A stretch of DNA of 37,976 nt from DAOUCP01 sp034432155 (GCA_034432155.1 DAOUCP010000065.1:1-37976), one strand, 5' to 3'. Numbered from the stretch's first letter, positions 8,138 to 16,194 are shown. Notes: generated by a model not told the origin, from the letters alone. Translations and numbers: made by a program.

Positions 8138-8686
8138 ATGGTGGACTACGCTGGGGCAAGGCGACGCAGCCGCGGAGGGGAAGAGGAGCCGTGGGATGAG
8201 CGGATCATCGAGATCGTCCGCACTGCCAAGGTGCTGAAGGGCGGTCGGCACTTTGCCTTCCGAGTGGTGGTAGCGGTGGGAGACAATGCTGGCCAGGTCG
8301 GGGTGGCGATTGGCAAGGCGAACGATGTGCCGGACGCCATCCGCAAGGGGTTTGAGCGCGCCCGTGCCAGCATGATCCGGGTGCCGTTGATCCAAGGGAC
8401 CATCCCCCACGAGGTCATGGCTCGGCACGCGGCGGCGACGATGCTCCTGCGACCTTCGGCGCCCGGTACGGGGGTCATTGCCGGTCACGCCGCACGAGCG
8501 GTGCTGGAGGCCGCCGGTATCCAGAACATCCTCACCAAGAACCTGGGCAGCAGCAACCCGCTGAACGTCACCCTGGCCACCTTCCAGGCGCTGTCGCGGC
8601 TGAAGGATCCCGAGGTCGAGGCGCGGCGGCGGGGAGCGCCGAAGGCGCGAGTGGCGCCGTTTTGGAGTAAACTCGATGGCTCCTGA
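8138..8686 (+). CDS. rpsE: 30S ribosomal protein S5
   Basis: S5 helps decoding fidelity and, with S3 and S4, forms the mRNA entry ring. The product is 182 residues. The double-stranded RNA-binding S5 signature begins KVLKGGRHFAFRVVVAVGD, and the C-domain has GAAGIQNI-like EAAGIQNILTKNLGSSNPLN. The 3' end overlaps rpmD by 11 nt. Confidence 0.96.
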   Translation: MVDYAGARRRSRGGEEEPWDERIIEIVRTAKVLKGGRHFAFRVVVAVGDNAGQVGVAIGKANDVPDAIRKGFERARASMIRVPLIQGTIPHEVMARHAAATMLLRPSAPGTGVIAGHAARAVLEAAGIQNILTKNLGSSNPLNVTLATFQALSRLKDPEVEARRRGAPKARVAPFWSKLDGS

Positions 8687-8915
8687 GCGATTGTTGCGCA
8701 TCACATACACGAAGAGCGCGATCGGATACGCCGTTCGGCAGAAGCGAACCATCCGCTCGCTTGGGCTGCGCCGGATTGGCGATCGCGTGCTGCAGCCCGA
8801 CAACCCAGCGGTTCGCGGGATGCTCCTCGCGGTGGGGCATCTGGTGCGCGTCGAACCGGTGTCCGAGGTCGAAGTGGTGACCCTGGAAGGGGGCAAGTCC
8901 GATGAGACTGAATGA
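8676..8915 (+). CDS. rpmD: 50S ribosomal protein L30 with a C-terminal extension
   Basis: L30 is a small large-subunit protein near 5S rRNA. The core RITYTKSAIGYAVRQKRTIR and SLGLRRIGDRVLQPDNPAVR is typical, followed by GMLLAVGHLVRVE. At 79 residues it is longer than the usual ~60; the extra acidic tail (SEVEVVTLEGGKSDETE) carries the overlap with rplO. The start overlaps rpsE by 11 nt and the end overlaps rplO by 14 nt. Confidence 0.93.
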   Translation: MAPERLLRITYTKSAIGYAVRQKRTIRSLGLRRIGDRVLQPDNPAVRGMLLAVGHLVRVEPVSEVEVVTLEGGKSDETE

Positions 8916-9396
8916 TCTGACGCCACCGGTTGGCGCCCGAAGGCCGCGCCGACGTGTGGCCCGCGGCAATGCGGGACGCGGCGGCACGTACGCTGGCCGT
9001 GGCCGCAAGGGCCAGGCGGCGCGGTCGGGTGGCACCAAGGGACCCTACTTCGAGGGAGGCCAACTGCCGCTGGTGCGGCGGCTCCCTTACCGCCGCGGCT
9101 TTCACCGCCTGCGAAGAATCGAGTTCGCGGCGGTGAATCTCGCCGACTTGGAGCGGCTGTTCGCCAGTGGTGCCGAAGTGACGCCCGAGGTGCTGAGTCG
9201 GCTGGGAGTGCTCCGCCGCCCGGACGAGCCGTTCAAGGTCCTGGGCGAGGGGGCCATTCGGCAGCCGCTGACCGTCCGCGCACCGCGTTTCAGCGCTAGC
9301 GCTCGAGCCGCCATCGAGGCCGCGGGCGGCCAGTGTGTGCTCCTGGAGACGGCCTACGAGCCAGCTGGTCTCGGCCGCCGGCGCAAGCGCCGCTAG
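8902..9396 (+). CDS. rplO: 50S ribosomal protein L15
   Basis: L15 is a late-assembly 23S rRNA-binding protein. The product is 164 residues. The glycine/arginine-rich N-terminal extension (RRPRRRVARGNAGRGGTYAG, then GRGRKGQAARSGG) is followed by FEGGQLPLVRRLPYRRGF, the family hallmark. The start overlaps rpmD by 14 nt, and secY begins 21 nt after the stop. Confidence 0.95.
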   Translation: MRLNDLTPPVGARRPRRRVARGNAGRGGTYAGRGRKGQAARSGGTKGPYFEGGQLPLVRRLPYRRGFHRLRRIEFAAVNLADLERLFASGAEVTPEVLSRLGVLRRPDEPFKVLGEGAIRQPLTVRAPRFSASARAAIEAAGGQCVLLETAYEPAGLGRRRKRR

Positions 9397-9417
9397 TGGC
9401 ATGGAGGAGAGATCGAG

Positions 9418-10722
9418 ATGCTGCAGTCGCTGACCAATGCCTTTCGCCTGCCGGACCTGCGTCGCCGGCTGCTCTATACGTTGGGCATCCTCGCGGTGTT
9501 CCGGGTGGCTGCGCATGTGCCGGTCCCCGGCCTCGACCGCACGGCCTTGGCGAGCCTCTTGGAGGCGGGCGGTGCCACCGGCCAGTTGATTGGTTGGCTG
9601 AACCTGCTTTCAGGCGGCGCTCTGGAGAACTTCTCGGTCGTCGCCATGGGCGTGTATCCATACATCACCGCGTCCATCATTCTACAGCTGCTGATTCCCA
9701 TTGTTCCGGCACTTGAGGAGCTGCAGAAGGAAGGTGAGCAGGGTCGCCATCGACTCAATATGTACACCATCTGGCTGACCATCCCGCTCGCGATGATTCA
9801 GTCGGTCGCTAGCATTGCGATTCTGAATCAGCCTGGCCGGGGCAATGTAGTCCAGTTCGGTGCGGCACATCCGCTGAACACGCTTACTGTTCTGGTGGCC
9901 ATGACGGCTGGCACCATGTTCGCGTTGTGGCTCGGCGAACGAATTACGGAGAACGGCATCGGCAATGGTGTGTCGATCATTATCTTCGGCGGGATTGTAT
10001 CCGGAATCCCGACAAATCTGTTTCCTCTATTACAGAATCCATTTGCGTTGATCGTTGTAGTTCTTCTCACGATTGTTACAGTTGCTGGCATCGTGGTTGT
10101 TCAGGAAGGGCACCGACGGATTCCGGTTCAATACGGCAAGCGCGTGCGGGGCACGCGGGTGTACGGCGGCCAGTCCACATATATCCCATTGCGTGTCAAT
10201 TCCGCAGGGATGATCCCGCTGATTTTTGCCTCGTCGTTGCTGTTGTTCCCGGCACTGATCGGGCAGTTCTTGACGACTTGGGAGGCTGCGCCGGGAGCGG
10301 TGCGGGCCGCAGGGAGTTTCTTGACTCGATATTTTGGCACGCAAACCTGGCTCTTCTTTCTTGTTTACTTTTTCCTCGTCATTGCTTTCACGTTTTTCTA
10401 TACCGACGTGGTGTTCCGACAGCAAAACCTGCCAGAGACGTTGCAGCGGCAGGGCGGGTTCATTCCTGGGATTCGGCCTGGAAAGCGAACCGAGGATCAT
10501 CTCAATGGCATCATGCGGCGCATCACGTTTGCTGGCGCTGTGTTCCTAGGTCTGGTTGCAATTCTGCCATGGTTTGCACAGGTCATTACGCGTTTGCCCA
10601 GTCGCCAGTCTCTCATTATTACGTCTACGGGTCTCCTCATTGTCGTGGGCGTGGTTCTGGATACGATCAAGCAGCTTGAGGCGCAGTTATTAATGCGACA
10701 CTACGAGGGTTTCATCCGATGA
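9418..10722 (+). CDS. secY: Protein translocase subunit SecY
   Basis: SecY is the channel-forming subunit of the SecYEG translocon in the inner membrane. The product is 434 residues with about ten hydrophobic segments. Characteristic stretches are AAHVPVPGLDR near the N-terminus, MGVYPYITASIILQLLIPI, ENGIGNGVSIIIFGGI around residue 182, and YFFLVIAFTFFYTDVVF. The C-terminus LMRHYEGFI is typical. From about 9830 to 10700 codons are visibly richer in A/T-ending triplets than in the ribosomal genes. The stop overlaps adk by 4 nt (ATGA). Confidence 0.97.
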   Translation: MLQSLTNAFRLPDLRRRLLYTLGILAVFRVAAHVPVPGLDRTALASLLEAGGATGQLIGWLNLLSGGALENFSVVAMGVYPYITASIILQLLIPIVPALEELQKEGEQGRHRLNMYTIWLTIPLAMIQSVASIAILNQPGRGNVVQFGAAHPLNTLTVLVAMTAGTMFALWLGERITENGIGNGVSIIIFGGIVSGIPTNLFPLLQNPFALIVVVLLTIVTVAGIVVVQEGHRRIPVQYGKRVRGTRVYGGQSTYIPLRVNSAGMIPLIFASSLLLFPALIGQFLTTWEAAPGAVRAAGSFLTRYFGTQTWLFFLVYFFLVIAFTFFYTDVVFRQQNLPETLQRQGGFIPGIRPGKRTEDHLNGIMRRITFAGAVFLGLVAILPWFAQVITRLPSRQSLIITSTGLLIVVGVVLDTIKQLEAQLLMRHYEGFIR

Positions 10723-11372
10723 TTCTCATCCTGCTCGGTGCGCCGGGTGCGGGCAAGGGCACCCAGGCGGTTTCTTTGGCGGAGGAGTTGGGCCTTTTGC
10801 ACCTGTCGACAGGGGACATGTTCCGCTACCACTTGGCTCAGCGAACGGCCCTTGGCCTGGAGGCGGAAGGTCACATGGCGCGCGGTGATCTCGTGCCCGA
10901 CGACGTGGTAATTGGGATGGTGCGTGAGCGGCTCACGGAGCCGGATGCGGCGGCCGGTGTGGTGTTGGACGGTTTTCCGCGGACCGTCGCCCAGGCGGAG
11001 GCGCTGGACAGCTTGGCGAGCGAGCTCTCGCTGCCGCTGCCTTGGGCACTGGCGATCGAAGTCGAGCGCGACGATGTGGTGGCTCGGCTCACCGGCCGAC
11101 GGGTCTGCCGCGGCGCGGGTCACCCGTACCACGTGGAATTCCGCCCACCGCGTGTGCCGGGCATCTGTGACATCGACGGCAGCGAGCTCTATCAGCGCGC
11201 CGACGACACGGTGGAGACGGTGACGCGCCGGCTGGAGGTCTACGAGGAAGAGACAGCCCCGGTCCTGGACTACTACGATGCGCGACACCGTCTGGTGCGG
11301 GTAGATGGCAGCGGCGGCCCGGACGCCGTTGGAGCACGCCTGCGGGCGGCGGTGCATGGCCTGGGATCGTGA
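10719..11372 (+). CDS. adk: Adenylate kinase, long form with LID domain
   Basis: Adenylate kinase interconverts ATP + AMP and 2 ADP in the cytosol. The product is 217 residues. The P-loop GAPGAGKGT is at 7-15, the AMP site STGDMFR at 30-36, and VLDGFPRT at 82-89. The LID (about 127-163) looks like the zinc type: C130, C150 and D153 match the ligand positions known from Bacillus adenylate kinase, but position 133, normally Cys, is Ala. Zinc binding may therefore be lost or weakened. Four-base overlaps link it to secY (ATGA) and map (GTGA). Confidence 0.96.
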   Translation: MILILLGAPGAGKGTQAVSLAEELGLLHLSTGDMFRYHLAQRTALGLEAEGHMARGDLVPDDVVIGMVRERLTEPDAAAGVVLDGFPRTVAQAEALDSLASELSLPLPWALAIEVERDDVVARLTGRRVCRGAGHPYHVEFRPPRVPGICDIDGSELYQRADDTVETVTRRLEVYEEETAPVLDYYDARHRLVRVDGSGGPDAVGARLRAAVHGLGS

Positions 11373-12142
11373 TCCGCCTGAAAAGCTCGGAGGAGCTGGC
11401 GCGGATGCGGGCCGCCGGGGCCATCGTGGCGCGGGTGCTTGCCGCCTTGGTGTCTCATGCCCGGCCGGGAACGCCGACGAGCGAGCTGGACCGACTGGCA
11501 CGGGAGCTGACGCGCGAGAGCCAGGCAGTGCCAGCGTTCCTCGGTTATCCCGGAGGCGCTCGGGGGGAGCCCTATCCAGCGTGTGTGTGCGTGTCGATCA
11601 ACGAGCAGGTGGTGCACGGCATTCCGGGCGAGCGACGGTTGGTCGAAGGCGACATCGTCAGTTTGGATTACGGCTGCTTCTATCAGGGCTACTGCGGCGA
11701 TGCCGCTTTGACGGTGGGGATTGGGACCATTCGAGAGGACCTGGTACGGCTACTCGAGGTGACACGCGGGGCGCTGATGGCCGGCATCGCCGCTGCCAGG
11801 CCCGGGGGCTGGCTTTGGGATGTGATCGAGGCCATCCAGGGTCACGTGGAGGGCCAAGGGTTCCAGGTCGTGCGGGAGTATCAGGGCCACGGGATTGGAC
11901 GTCGCATGCACGAGCCACCCAGCGTGCCCAACTTCATGAGCGAGCCCCGGCCGCCGAATGTGCGGCTGCGTCCCGGTTTGACGCTGGCCCTCGAGCCGAT
12001 GGTGACTGCCGGCGATTGGCGCACCCGGGTGCTCGAGGATGGTTGGACGGTGGTCACGCGCGACGGCCGCCCGGCGGCCCACTTCGAGCATACCATCGCC
12101 GTGACGGAGGGCGGGGTAGAGATCTTGACGGCCGGTCGCTAG
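11369..12142 (+). CDS. map: Methionine aminopeptidase, type I
   Basis: This dinuclear metalloenzyme removes the initiator methionine from nascent proteins. The product is 257 residues from a GTG start overlapping the adk stop. All five metal ligands are visible: D100 and D111 (SLDYGCFYQGYCGDAA), H174 (YQGHGIGRRMHEPP), E209 (ALEPM) and E240 (FEHTIAVTEGG). Catalytic-site histidines at 83 and 181 are also present. No type II insert or N-terminal zinc-finger extension is seen. The end of the gene carries a promoter for the downstream alpha genes. Confidence 0.96.
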   Translation: MIRLKSSEELARMRAAGAIVARVLAALVSHARPGTPTSELDRLARELTRESQAVPAFLGYPGGARGEPYPACVCVSINEQVVHGIPGERRLVEGDIVSLDYGCFYQGYCGDAALTVGIGTIREDLVRLLEVTRGALMAGIAAARPGGWLWDVIEAIQGHVEGQGFQVVREYQGHGIGRRMHEPPSVPNFMSEPRPPNVRLRPGLTLALEPMVTAGDWRTRVLEDGWTVVTRDGRPAAHFEHTIAVTEGGVEILTAGR

Positions 12143-12153
12143 ACAACTATGAT
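12125..12153 (+). promoter_or_regulatory. Sigma70-type promoter for rpmJ-rpsM-rpsK-rpoA-rplQ
   Basis: The -35 TTGACG at 12125-12130 and the -10 TATGAT at 12148-12153 are separated by exactly 17 nt. The -35 lies inside the last codons of map and the -10 just after its stop. A start near 12160 would give a ~40-nt leader before rpmJ. It coincides with the longest non-coding gap in the spc-alpha run, which supports independent control of the alpha operon. Not tested experimentally. Confidence 0.7.
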
Positions 12154-12200
12154 AGTCGTTTGGCCTGTCGACTGCGGCAGGCGATGAGCGGAGGACACGG

Positions 12201-12314
12201 ATGAAGGTCAAGCCGAGCGTGAAGCGGCGCTGTGAGAAGTGCAAAATCATCCGCCGGCGCGGATTGGTATACGTAATCTGTACGAATCCCAAGCACAAGC
12301 AGCGGCAAGGGTAA
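12201..12314 (+). CDS. rpmJ: 50S ribosomal protein L36, zinc-binding
   Basis: L36 is the smallest large-subunit protein, 37 residues here. The sequence starts MKVKPSVKRRCEKCKIIRRR and ends NPKHKQRQG. The C-x2-C-x12-C-x4-H zinc site (C11, C14, C27, H32) is intact. GGAGG at 12190-12194 is 6 nt upstream of ATG 12201. It is the first gene after the internal promoter. infA, which usually precedes it, is absent. Confidence 0.96.
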   Translation: MKVKPSVKRRCEKCKIIRRRGLVYVICTNPKHKQRQG

Positions 12315-12325
12315 GGAGCGCGAGG

Positions 12326-12709
12326 ATGGCGCGTATTGCGGGAGTCGATCTGCCGCGCGACAAACGAGCAGTCGTGGCGCTGACCTACATCTACGGCATT
12401 GGTCCGACGCGTAGCGCCGAGATCCTGCGGGCCACGGGTGTGAATATGGAGGCGCGGATCAAGGACCTGACGGAGGACGAGGTTCGCTTGCTGCGGGCAC
12501 ACATCGATGGCAACTATCGCGTCGAGGGCGACCTGCGCCGTGACGTCGCCCAGAACATCAAGCGATTGCAGGAGATCGGATGCTATCGCGGCATCCGCCA
12601 CCGGCGGCGCTTGCCGGTCCGCGGGCAGCGTACGCGGACCAATGCGCGGACGAATCGCGGCGCCCGCAAGACCGTGCCAGGTCGCCGCCGGTCACGAGCC
12701 AAGAAGTAA
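12326..12709 (+). CDS. rpsM: 30S ribosomal protein S13
   Basis: S13 lies in the head of the small subunit and contacts the P-site tRNA and L5. The product is 127 residues from ATG 12326, preceded by AAGGAG at 12313-12318 that overlaps the rpmJ stop. It begins MARIAGVDLPRDKRAVVAL, and the C-terminal signature is LPVRGQRTRTNARTNRGARK followed by a basic tail. The open frame upstream of 12326 runs through rpmJ and has no family similarity. Confidence 0.97.
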   Translation: MARIAGVDLPRDKRAVVALTYIYGIGPTRSAEILRATGVNMEARIKDLTEDEVRLLRAHIDGNYRVEGDLRRDVAQNIKRLQEIGCYRGIRHRRRLPVRGQRTRTNARTNRGARKTVPGRRRSRAKK

Positions 12710-12724
12710 GCGAGGAGGCGTGCG

Positions 12725-13126
12725 TTGAATCAGCGTGCTCGACCGACGCGACGCGGTACCCGGCGTACCGTGCGCAAGAACATTCCGGCCGGCAAGGCCC
12801 ACATCAATGCGACGTTCAACAACACCATCGTGATGATCGCCGACCCGAACGGCAACGCCATCACCTGGTCGAGTGCCGGCACGACAGGGTTCAAGGGAGC
12901 TCGCAAGAGCACGCCCTATGCGGCCCAGATGGCGGCCACGCAGGCGGCCAAGCAGGCCCAGGAGCATGGAGTTCGGCAGGTGGACGTCTATGTGAAGGGG
13001 CCGGGTCCAGGGCGGGAGGCGGCCATCCGCTCGCTGCAGCAGAGTGGCCTGAAGGTCACCTCGATCACCGACGTGACGCCGATTCCGCACAACGGCTGTC
13101 GACCGCGCAAGAAGCGCCGAGTGTAG
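12725..13126 (+). CDS. rpsK: 30S ribosomal protein S11
   Basis: S11 forms part of the small-subunit platform near the E site. The product is 133 residues, starting with TTG at 12725 after AGGAGG at 12713-12718. The signatures AHINATFNNTIVMIADPNGN, KGARKSTPYAAQMAA and VTSITDVTPIPHNGCRPRKK are present. The next gene is rpoA, 10 nt downstream; rpsD, often found between these two, is missing. Confidence 0.97.
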   Translation: MNQRARPTRRGTRRTVRKNIPAGKAHINATFNNTIVMIADPNGNAITWSSAGTTGFKGARKSTPYAAQMAATQAAKQAQEHGVRQVDVYVKGPGPGREAAIRSLQQSGLKVTSITDVTPIPHNGCRPRKKRRV

Positions 13127-13136
13127 CGGAGGGGAC

Positions 13137-14129
13137 ATGCGGGAGCCCGGAGACATGGAGCCCGGTGAACGAATGGACGGTCAGAACGGCGTGGAGCACA
13201 TCGGCGTCGACGTCGAGCGCGTGACGGCAGGCTACGGCGCGATTCGGATCCATCCGCTGCCGGCCGGCTACGGGACGACGCTGGGCAATGCGCTGCGGCG
13301 AGTGATGCTGTCCGGCTTGCCTGGTGTCGCCATCACCAGCATTCGGCTGGCTGGCATCTATCACGAGTTCAGTGTGATTCCGAACGCGCGAGAAGACACG
13401 ACACGGCTGCGGCTGAATCTCAAGCAGATCCGCTTCCGGTCCCTGAACGACAATCCAGATGCCGAGTGGCGTCTGATGCTCGCCGTGCGGGGAGAAGGTT
13501 TGGTCACGGCGGCCGACGTCCGTCTGCCACCGGATCTGGAGATCGTCAACCCCGAGCAGCCGATTCTCACCCTTGACTCGAGCGATGCCGATCTGCAAAT
13601 GGAGCTGCACGTCCAGAAGGGCGTCGGTTACTCGCCAGCGGAAGAGCGCGGCAAGCTCGGCATCGGCGAGCTGCCGGTGGACGCCATATTCAGTCCCATC
13701 CAGCGCGTGGCCTTTCAGGTCGTCAAGTTGGTGGGCAAGAAGGCAGGCAAGGACAGCCTGACGCTCGAGATCTGGACGGACGGCACCATCAGCCCGGAGA
13801 CTGCTCTGCGCGACGCGGCCCGCATGCTGGCCGTCCACTTTCAGCACATTGCTGGTCTCGGTGCTGGCCGGCCTTCGGAGATCGAGCGGACGGCGTCTGG
13901 GATCCCAACCTGGGTATACGAAACGCCTCTGGCCGAGCTCGAGCTGTCGGTTCGGTCACGCAACTGCCTGAAGCGCGCGGGGTTGAAGAAGGTGGGGGAG
14001 GTTCTCGACCGCATGGCACACGGCGACAGCGAAATGCTGGTGATTCGCAATTTCGGGCAGAAGTCGCTGGATGAGTTGAAGCAGGCACTGATCGCCAAGG
14101 GCTTCGCCGACTATTTTCCGGTCGCCTGA
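13137..14129 (+). CDS. rpoA: DNA-directed RNA polymerase subunit alpha
   Basis: Alpha dimerises to nucleate RNA polymerase assembly and its C-terminal domain contacts UP elements and activators. The product is up to 330 residues. The N-terminal domain has LPAGYGTTLGNALRRVMLSG near residue 42 and GVAITSIRLAGIYHEF. The C-terminal domain runs over roughly the last 65 residues (LELSVRSRNCLKRAGLKKVG, then RNFGQKSLDELKQAL). The start is uncertain: ATG 13137 has GGAGGGG only 2 nt away, while ATG 13155 has GGGAG at 9 nt and would shorten the protein by six residues. Confidence 0.96.
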   Translation: MREPGDMEPGERMDGQNGVEHIGVDVERVTAGYGAIRIHPLPAGYGTTLGNALRRVMLSGLPGVAITSIRLAGIYHEFSVIPNAREDTTRLRLNLKQIRFRSLNDNPDAEWRLMLAVRGEGLVTAADVRLPPDLEIVNPEQPILTLDSSDADLQMELHVQKGVGYSPAEERGKLGIGELPVDAIFSPIQRVAFQVVKLVGKKAGKDSLTLEIWTDGTISPETALRDAARMLAVHFQHIAGLGAGRPSEIERTASGIPTWVYETPLAELELSVRSRNCLKRAGLKKVGEVLDRMAHGDSEMLVIRNFGQKSLDELKQALIAKGFADYFPVA

Positions 14130-14185
14130 GGGCGACGGACCGATCCCCGGAGACGTTGCGGGGACATCACAGGAAGGCTAGTACC

Positions 14186-14539
14186 GTGCGACACGCGAAA
14201 GTGGGCTACAAACTGGGCCGCACGGCTGCTCATCGGGCAGCGCTGCGGCGCAATCTGATTACCGAACTGTTCCGCCGCGAGCGCATTCGGACAACGGAAG
14301 CGAAAGCCCTGTCCATACGCGCCGAATCGGAGCGGCTCGTCACGCTGGCCAAGCGCGGTGACCTGGCCGCCCGGCGAGAGATCATGCGGCAGATCCACGA
14401 CAAGGCGATCGTCGACAAGCTCATCCACGTCATCGGGCCGGACATGGCCGAACGTCCGGGAGGCTACACGCGAGTCATTCGCCTTGGCCCACGGCGCGGG
14501 GACGCTGCGCCCATGGTGCTGATTGAGCTGGTGGACTGA
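14186..14539 (+). CDS. rplQ: 50S ribosomal protein L17
   Basis: L17 is a large-subunit protein near the tunnel exit. The product is 117 residues from GTG 14186, with AGGAAGG at 14171-14177. It begins MRHAKVGYKLGRTAAHRAAL and includes LFRRERIRTTEAKALSIRAE. The ending YTRVIRLGPRRGDAAPMVLI is typical. An in-frame ATG at 14156 would add ten residues without family similarity. Confidence 0.95.
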   Translation: MRHAKVGYKLGRTAAHRAALRRNLITELFRRERIRTTEAKALSIRAESERLVTLAKRGDLAARREIMRQIHDKAIVDKLIHVIGPDMAERPGGYTRVIRLGPRRGDAAPMVLIELVD

Positions 14540-14545
14540 CGTGCG

Positions 14546-15331
14546 GTGCCGGCGCGCTGGCGACTGGAGCTTGAGTATGACGGCAGCGAGTTCTGTGGCT
14601 GGCAGAGGCAGCTTGGCCGGCGCACGGTGCAGGGCGTTCTCGAGAGGGCGGTGGCCGAGGTGACGGGGCAGATGGCAACGGTTGTGGGTGCCGGTCGCAC
14701 CGATGCTGGGGTTCATGCCAGCGGCCAGGTCGCCCACGTGGACGTCACCTGGCAACGCGCGGTTTCGGAACTGCAGCGCGGCTTGAACGCCCGCTTGCCG
14801 GGCGACGTGGCGGTGGTGGCCATGGTGGAGGCACCGGCCGATTTCCACGCGCGGCACAGTGCGCGGGCCCGCTGCTACGAGTACTGGCTATGGAACGGTC
14901 CTGTCCGACCGGTGTTGGCTCGCCGGACGCACTGGCACGTGGCTGCGCCGCTCGACACGGAGGTGATGGCCCAGGCCGCGCGGGCGTTTGTGGGCGAACA
15001 CGACTTCGGCGCCTTCGGGCGGCCGCCTACCGCGAACGGCTCCACGGTTCGCCGGGTCACGGCGTGCGCCGTCGAGCGCCGGGGCGATCGGGTGGTCATC
15101 CGGGTCGCCGGCAATGCCTTCCTGCGAGGGCAGGTGCGGCGCATGGTGGGCTGCCTCGTGGACATCGGGCGGGGCCGCAGCGATGTGGCTGTGGTGGAGG
15201 CCCTCCTGCGCCGGAGGGCTGGGGCACCTCGGCCGAGGCTGGCCCCCGCGCACGGCCTGATTCTGGTGGCAGTCGACTATGCGCCGCCCGAGGATCGCCG
15301 GCCGCGGAGCGACGAACGGAGGGAAGGGTAG
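14546..15331 (+). CDS. truA: tRNA pseudouridine(38-40) synthase TruA
   Basis: TruA converts uridines 38-40 of the tRNA anticodon arm to pseudouridine. The product is 261 residues from GTG 14546. The catalytic aspartate is D53 in VVGAGRTDAGVHASGQVAHV. LEYDGSEFCGWQRQ at residues 8-21 and NAFLRGQVRRMVGCLVDIG near residue 190 are family landmarks. It lies between rplQ and rplM with 6-nt gaps, a frequent arrangement. Confidence 0.96.
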   Translation: MPARWRLELEYDGSEFCGWQRQLGRRTVQGVLERAVAEVTGQMATVVGAGRTDAGVHASGQVAHVDVTWQRAVSELQRGLNARLPGDVAVVAMVEAPADFHARHSARARCYEYWLWNGPVRPVLARRTHWHVAAPLDTEVMAQAARAFVGEHDFGAFGRPPTANGSTVRRVTACAVERRGDRVVIRVAGNAFLRGQVRRMVGCLVDIGRGRSDVAVVEALLRRRAGAPRPRLAPAHGLILVAVDYAPPEDRRPRSDERREG

Positions 15332-15337
15332 TCCGAC

Positions 15338-15799
15338 ATGGGGCAGAAAACCTATACTGCCAAGCAACATGAGATGGACGACCGGTGGTGGGTCGTGGAC
15401 GCCGAGGGGCAGACGTTGGGCCGACTGTGCAGTCGGATCGCCTCCGTGCTTCGCGGGAAGCATCGCCCGGACTTCACACCTCACGTGGACCCCGGCGAGC
15501 ACGTGATTGTGGTGAATGCCCGCCGGATTGTCGTGACCGGTTCGAAACTGGCCGACAAACAGTACTACCGACACTCCGGCTACCCAGGCGGGCTGCGCGA
15601 GGTCAGCCTGGCGCGCTTGCTGGCCAGCCATCCCGAGCGCGTGATCGAGCTCGCCGTTCGGGGCATGCTGCCCGCCAACCGGCTGCGCCGCCACCTGATG
15701 CGCAACCTCAAGGTGTATGCCGGTCCAGAGCACCCGCACGAGGCTCAGCAACCGCGGCCGCTCGGCGAGCTGTTCGCAGTCCCAGAAGGTGAGGCATAG
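15338..15799 (+). CDS. rplM: 50S ribosomal protein L13
   Basis: L13 is an early-assembly large-subunit protein. The product is 153 residues. It begins MGQKTYTAKQHEMDDRWWVV, with DAEGQTLGRLCSRIASVLRG and KHRPDFTPHVDPGEHVIVVN. The signature YYRHSGYPGGLREVSLARLL and the later AVRGMLPANRLRRHLMRNLK are clear. The stop is 2 nt before the GTG start of rpsI, the usual rplM-rpsI pairing. Confidence 0.97.
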   Translation: MGQKTYTAKQHEMDDRWWVVDAEGQTLGRLCSRIASVLRGKHRPDFTPHVDPGEHVIVVNARRIVVTGSKLADKQYYRHSGYPGGLREVSLARLLASHPERVIELAVRGMLPANRLRRHLMRNLKVYAGPEHPHEAQQPRPLGELFAVPEGEA

Positions 15800-15801
15800 G
15801 C

Positions 15802-16194
15802 GTGGAAGGAACTTACTACTACGGCCTCGGCCGCCGGAAGACGGCTTCCGCTCAGGTGCGACTGTACACCAGCGGCCAGAGCGACATCGTGGTCAACGGC
15901 CATCCGCTGACGACGTATTTCACTCGCCGACGGGATCTGCAGGCCATTCGCGGACCCTTGGAGATTGCCGGTCTGCCCGCCTTTACCGTGACCGTCCAGG
16001 TGAACGGGGGAGGCGTAACCGGTCAGGCCGGGGCCGTCGCCCAGGGCATTGCGCGAGCGCTGGTGCGTCTGAACGGCGACCTCCGCGGTCCGCTGCGCAA
16101 GGGCGGCTTCCTGACGCGCGATCCGCGAATGAAGGAACGCAAGAAGGCCGGTCTGAAGCGAGCTCGGAAGGCACCGCAGTACACCAAGCGCTAA
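15802..16194 (+). CDS. rpsI: 30S ribosomal protein S9
   Basis: S9's C-terminal tail reaches the P-site tRNA anticodon. The product is 130 residues from GTG 15802 (AAGGTGAGG precedes it). The N-terminus has YYYGLGRRKTASAQVRLYTS. The signature GGGVTGQAGAVAQGIARALV is followed by LTRDPRMKERKKAGLKRARK and the QYTKR tail. It is the last gene of the (+)-strand translation supercluster, and tlyA converges on it. Confidence 0.97.
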   Translation: MEGTYYYGLGRRKTASAQVRLYTSGQSDIVVNGHPLTTYFTRRRDLQAIRGPLEIAGLPAFTVTVQVNGGGVTGQAGAVAQGIARALVRLNGDLRGPLRKGGFLTRDPRMKERKKAGLKRARKAPQYTKR

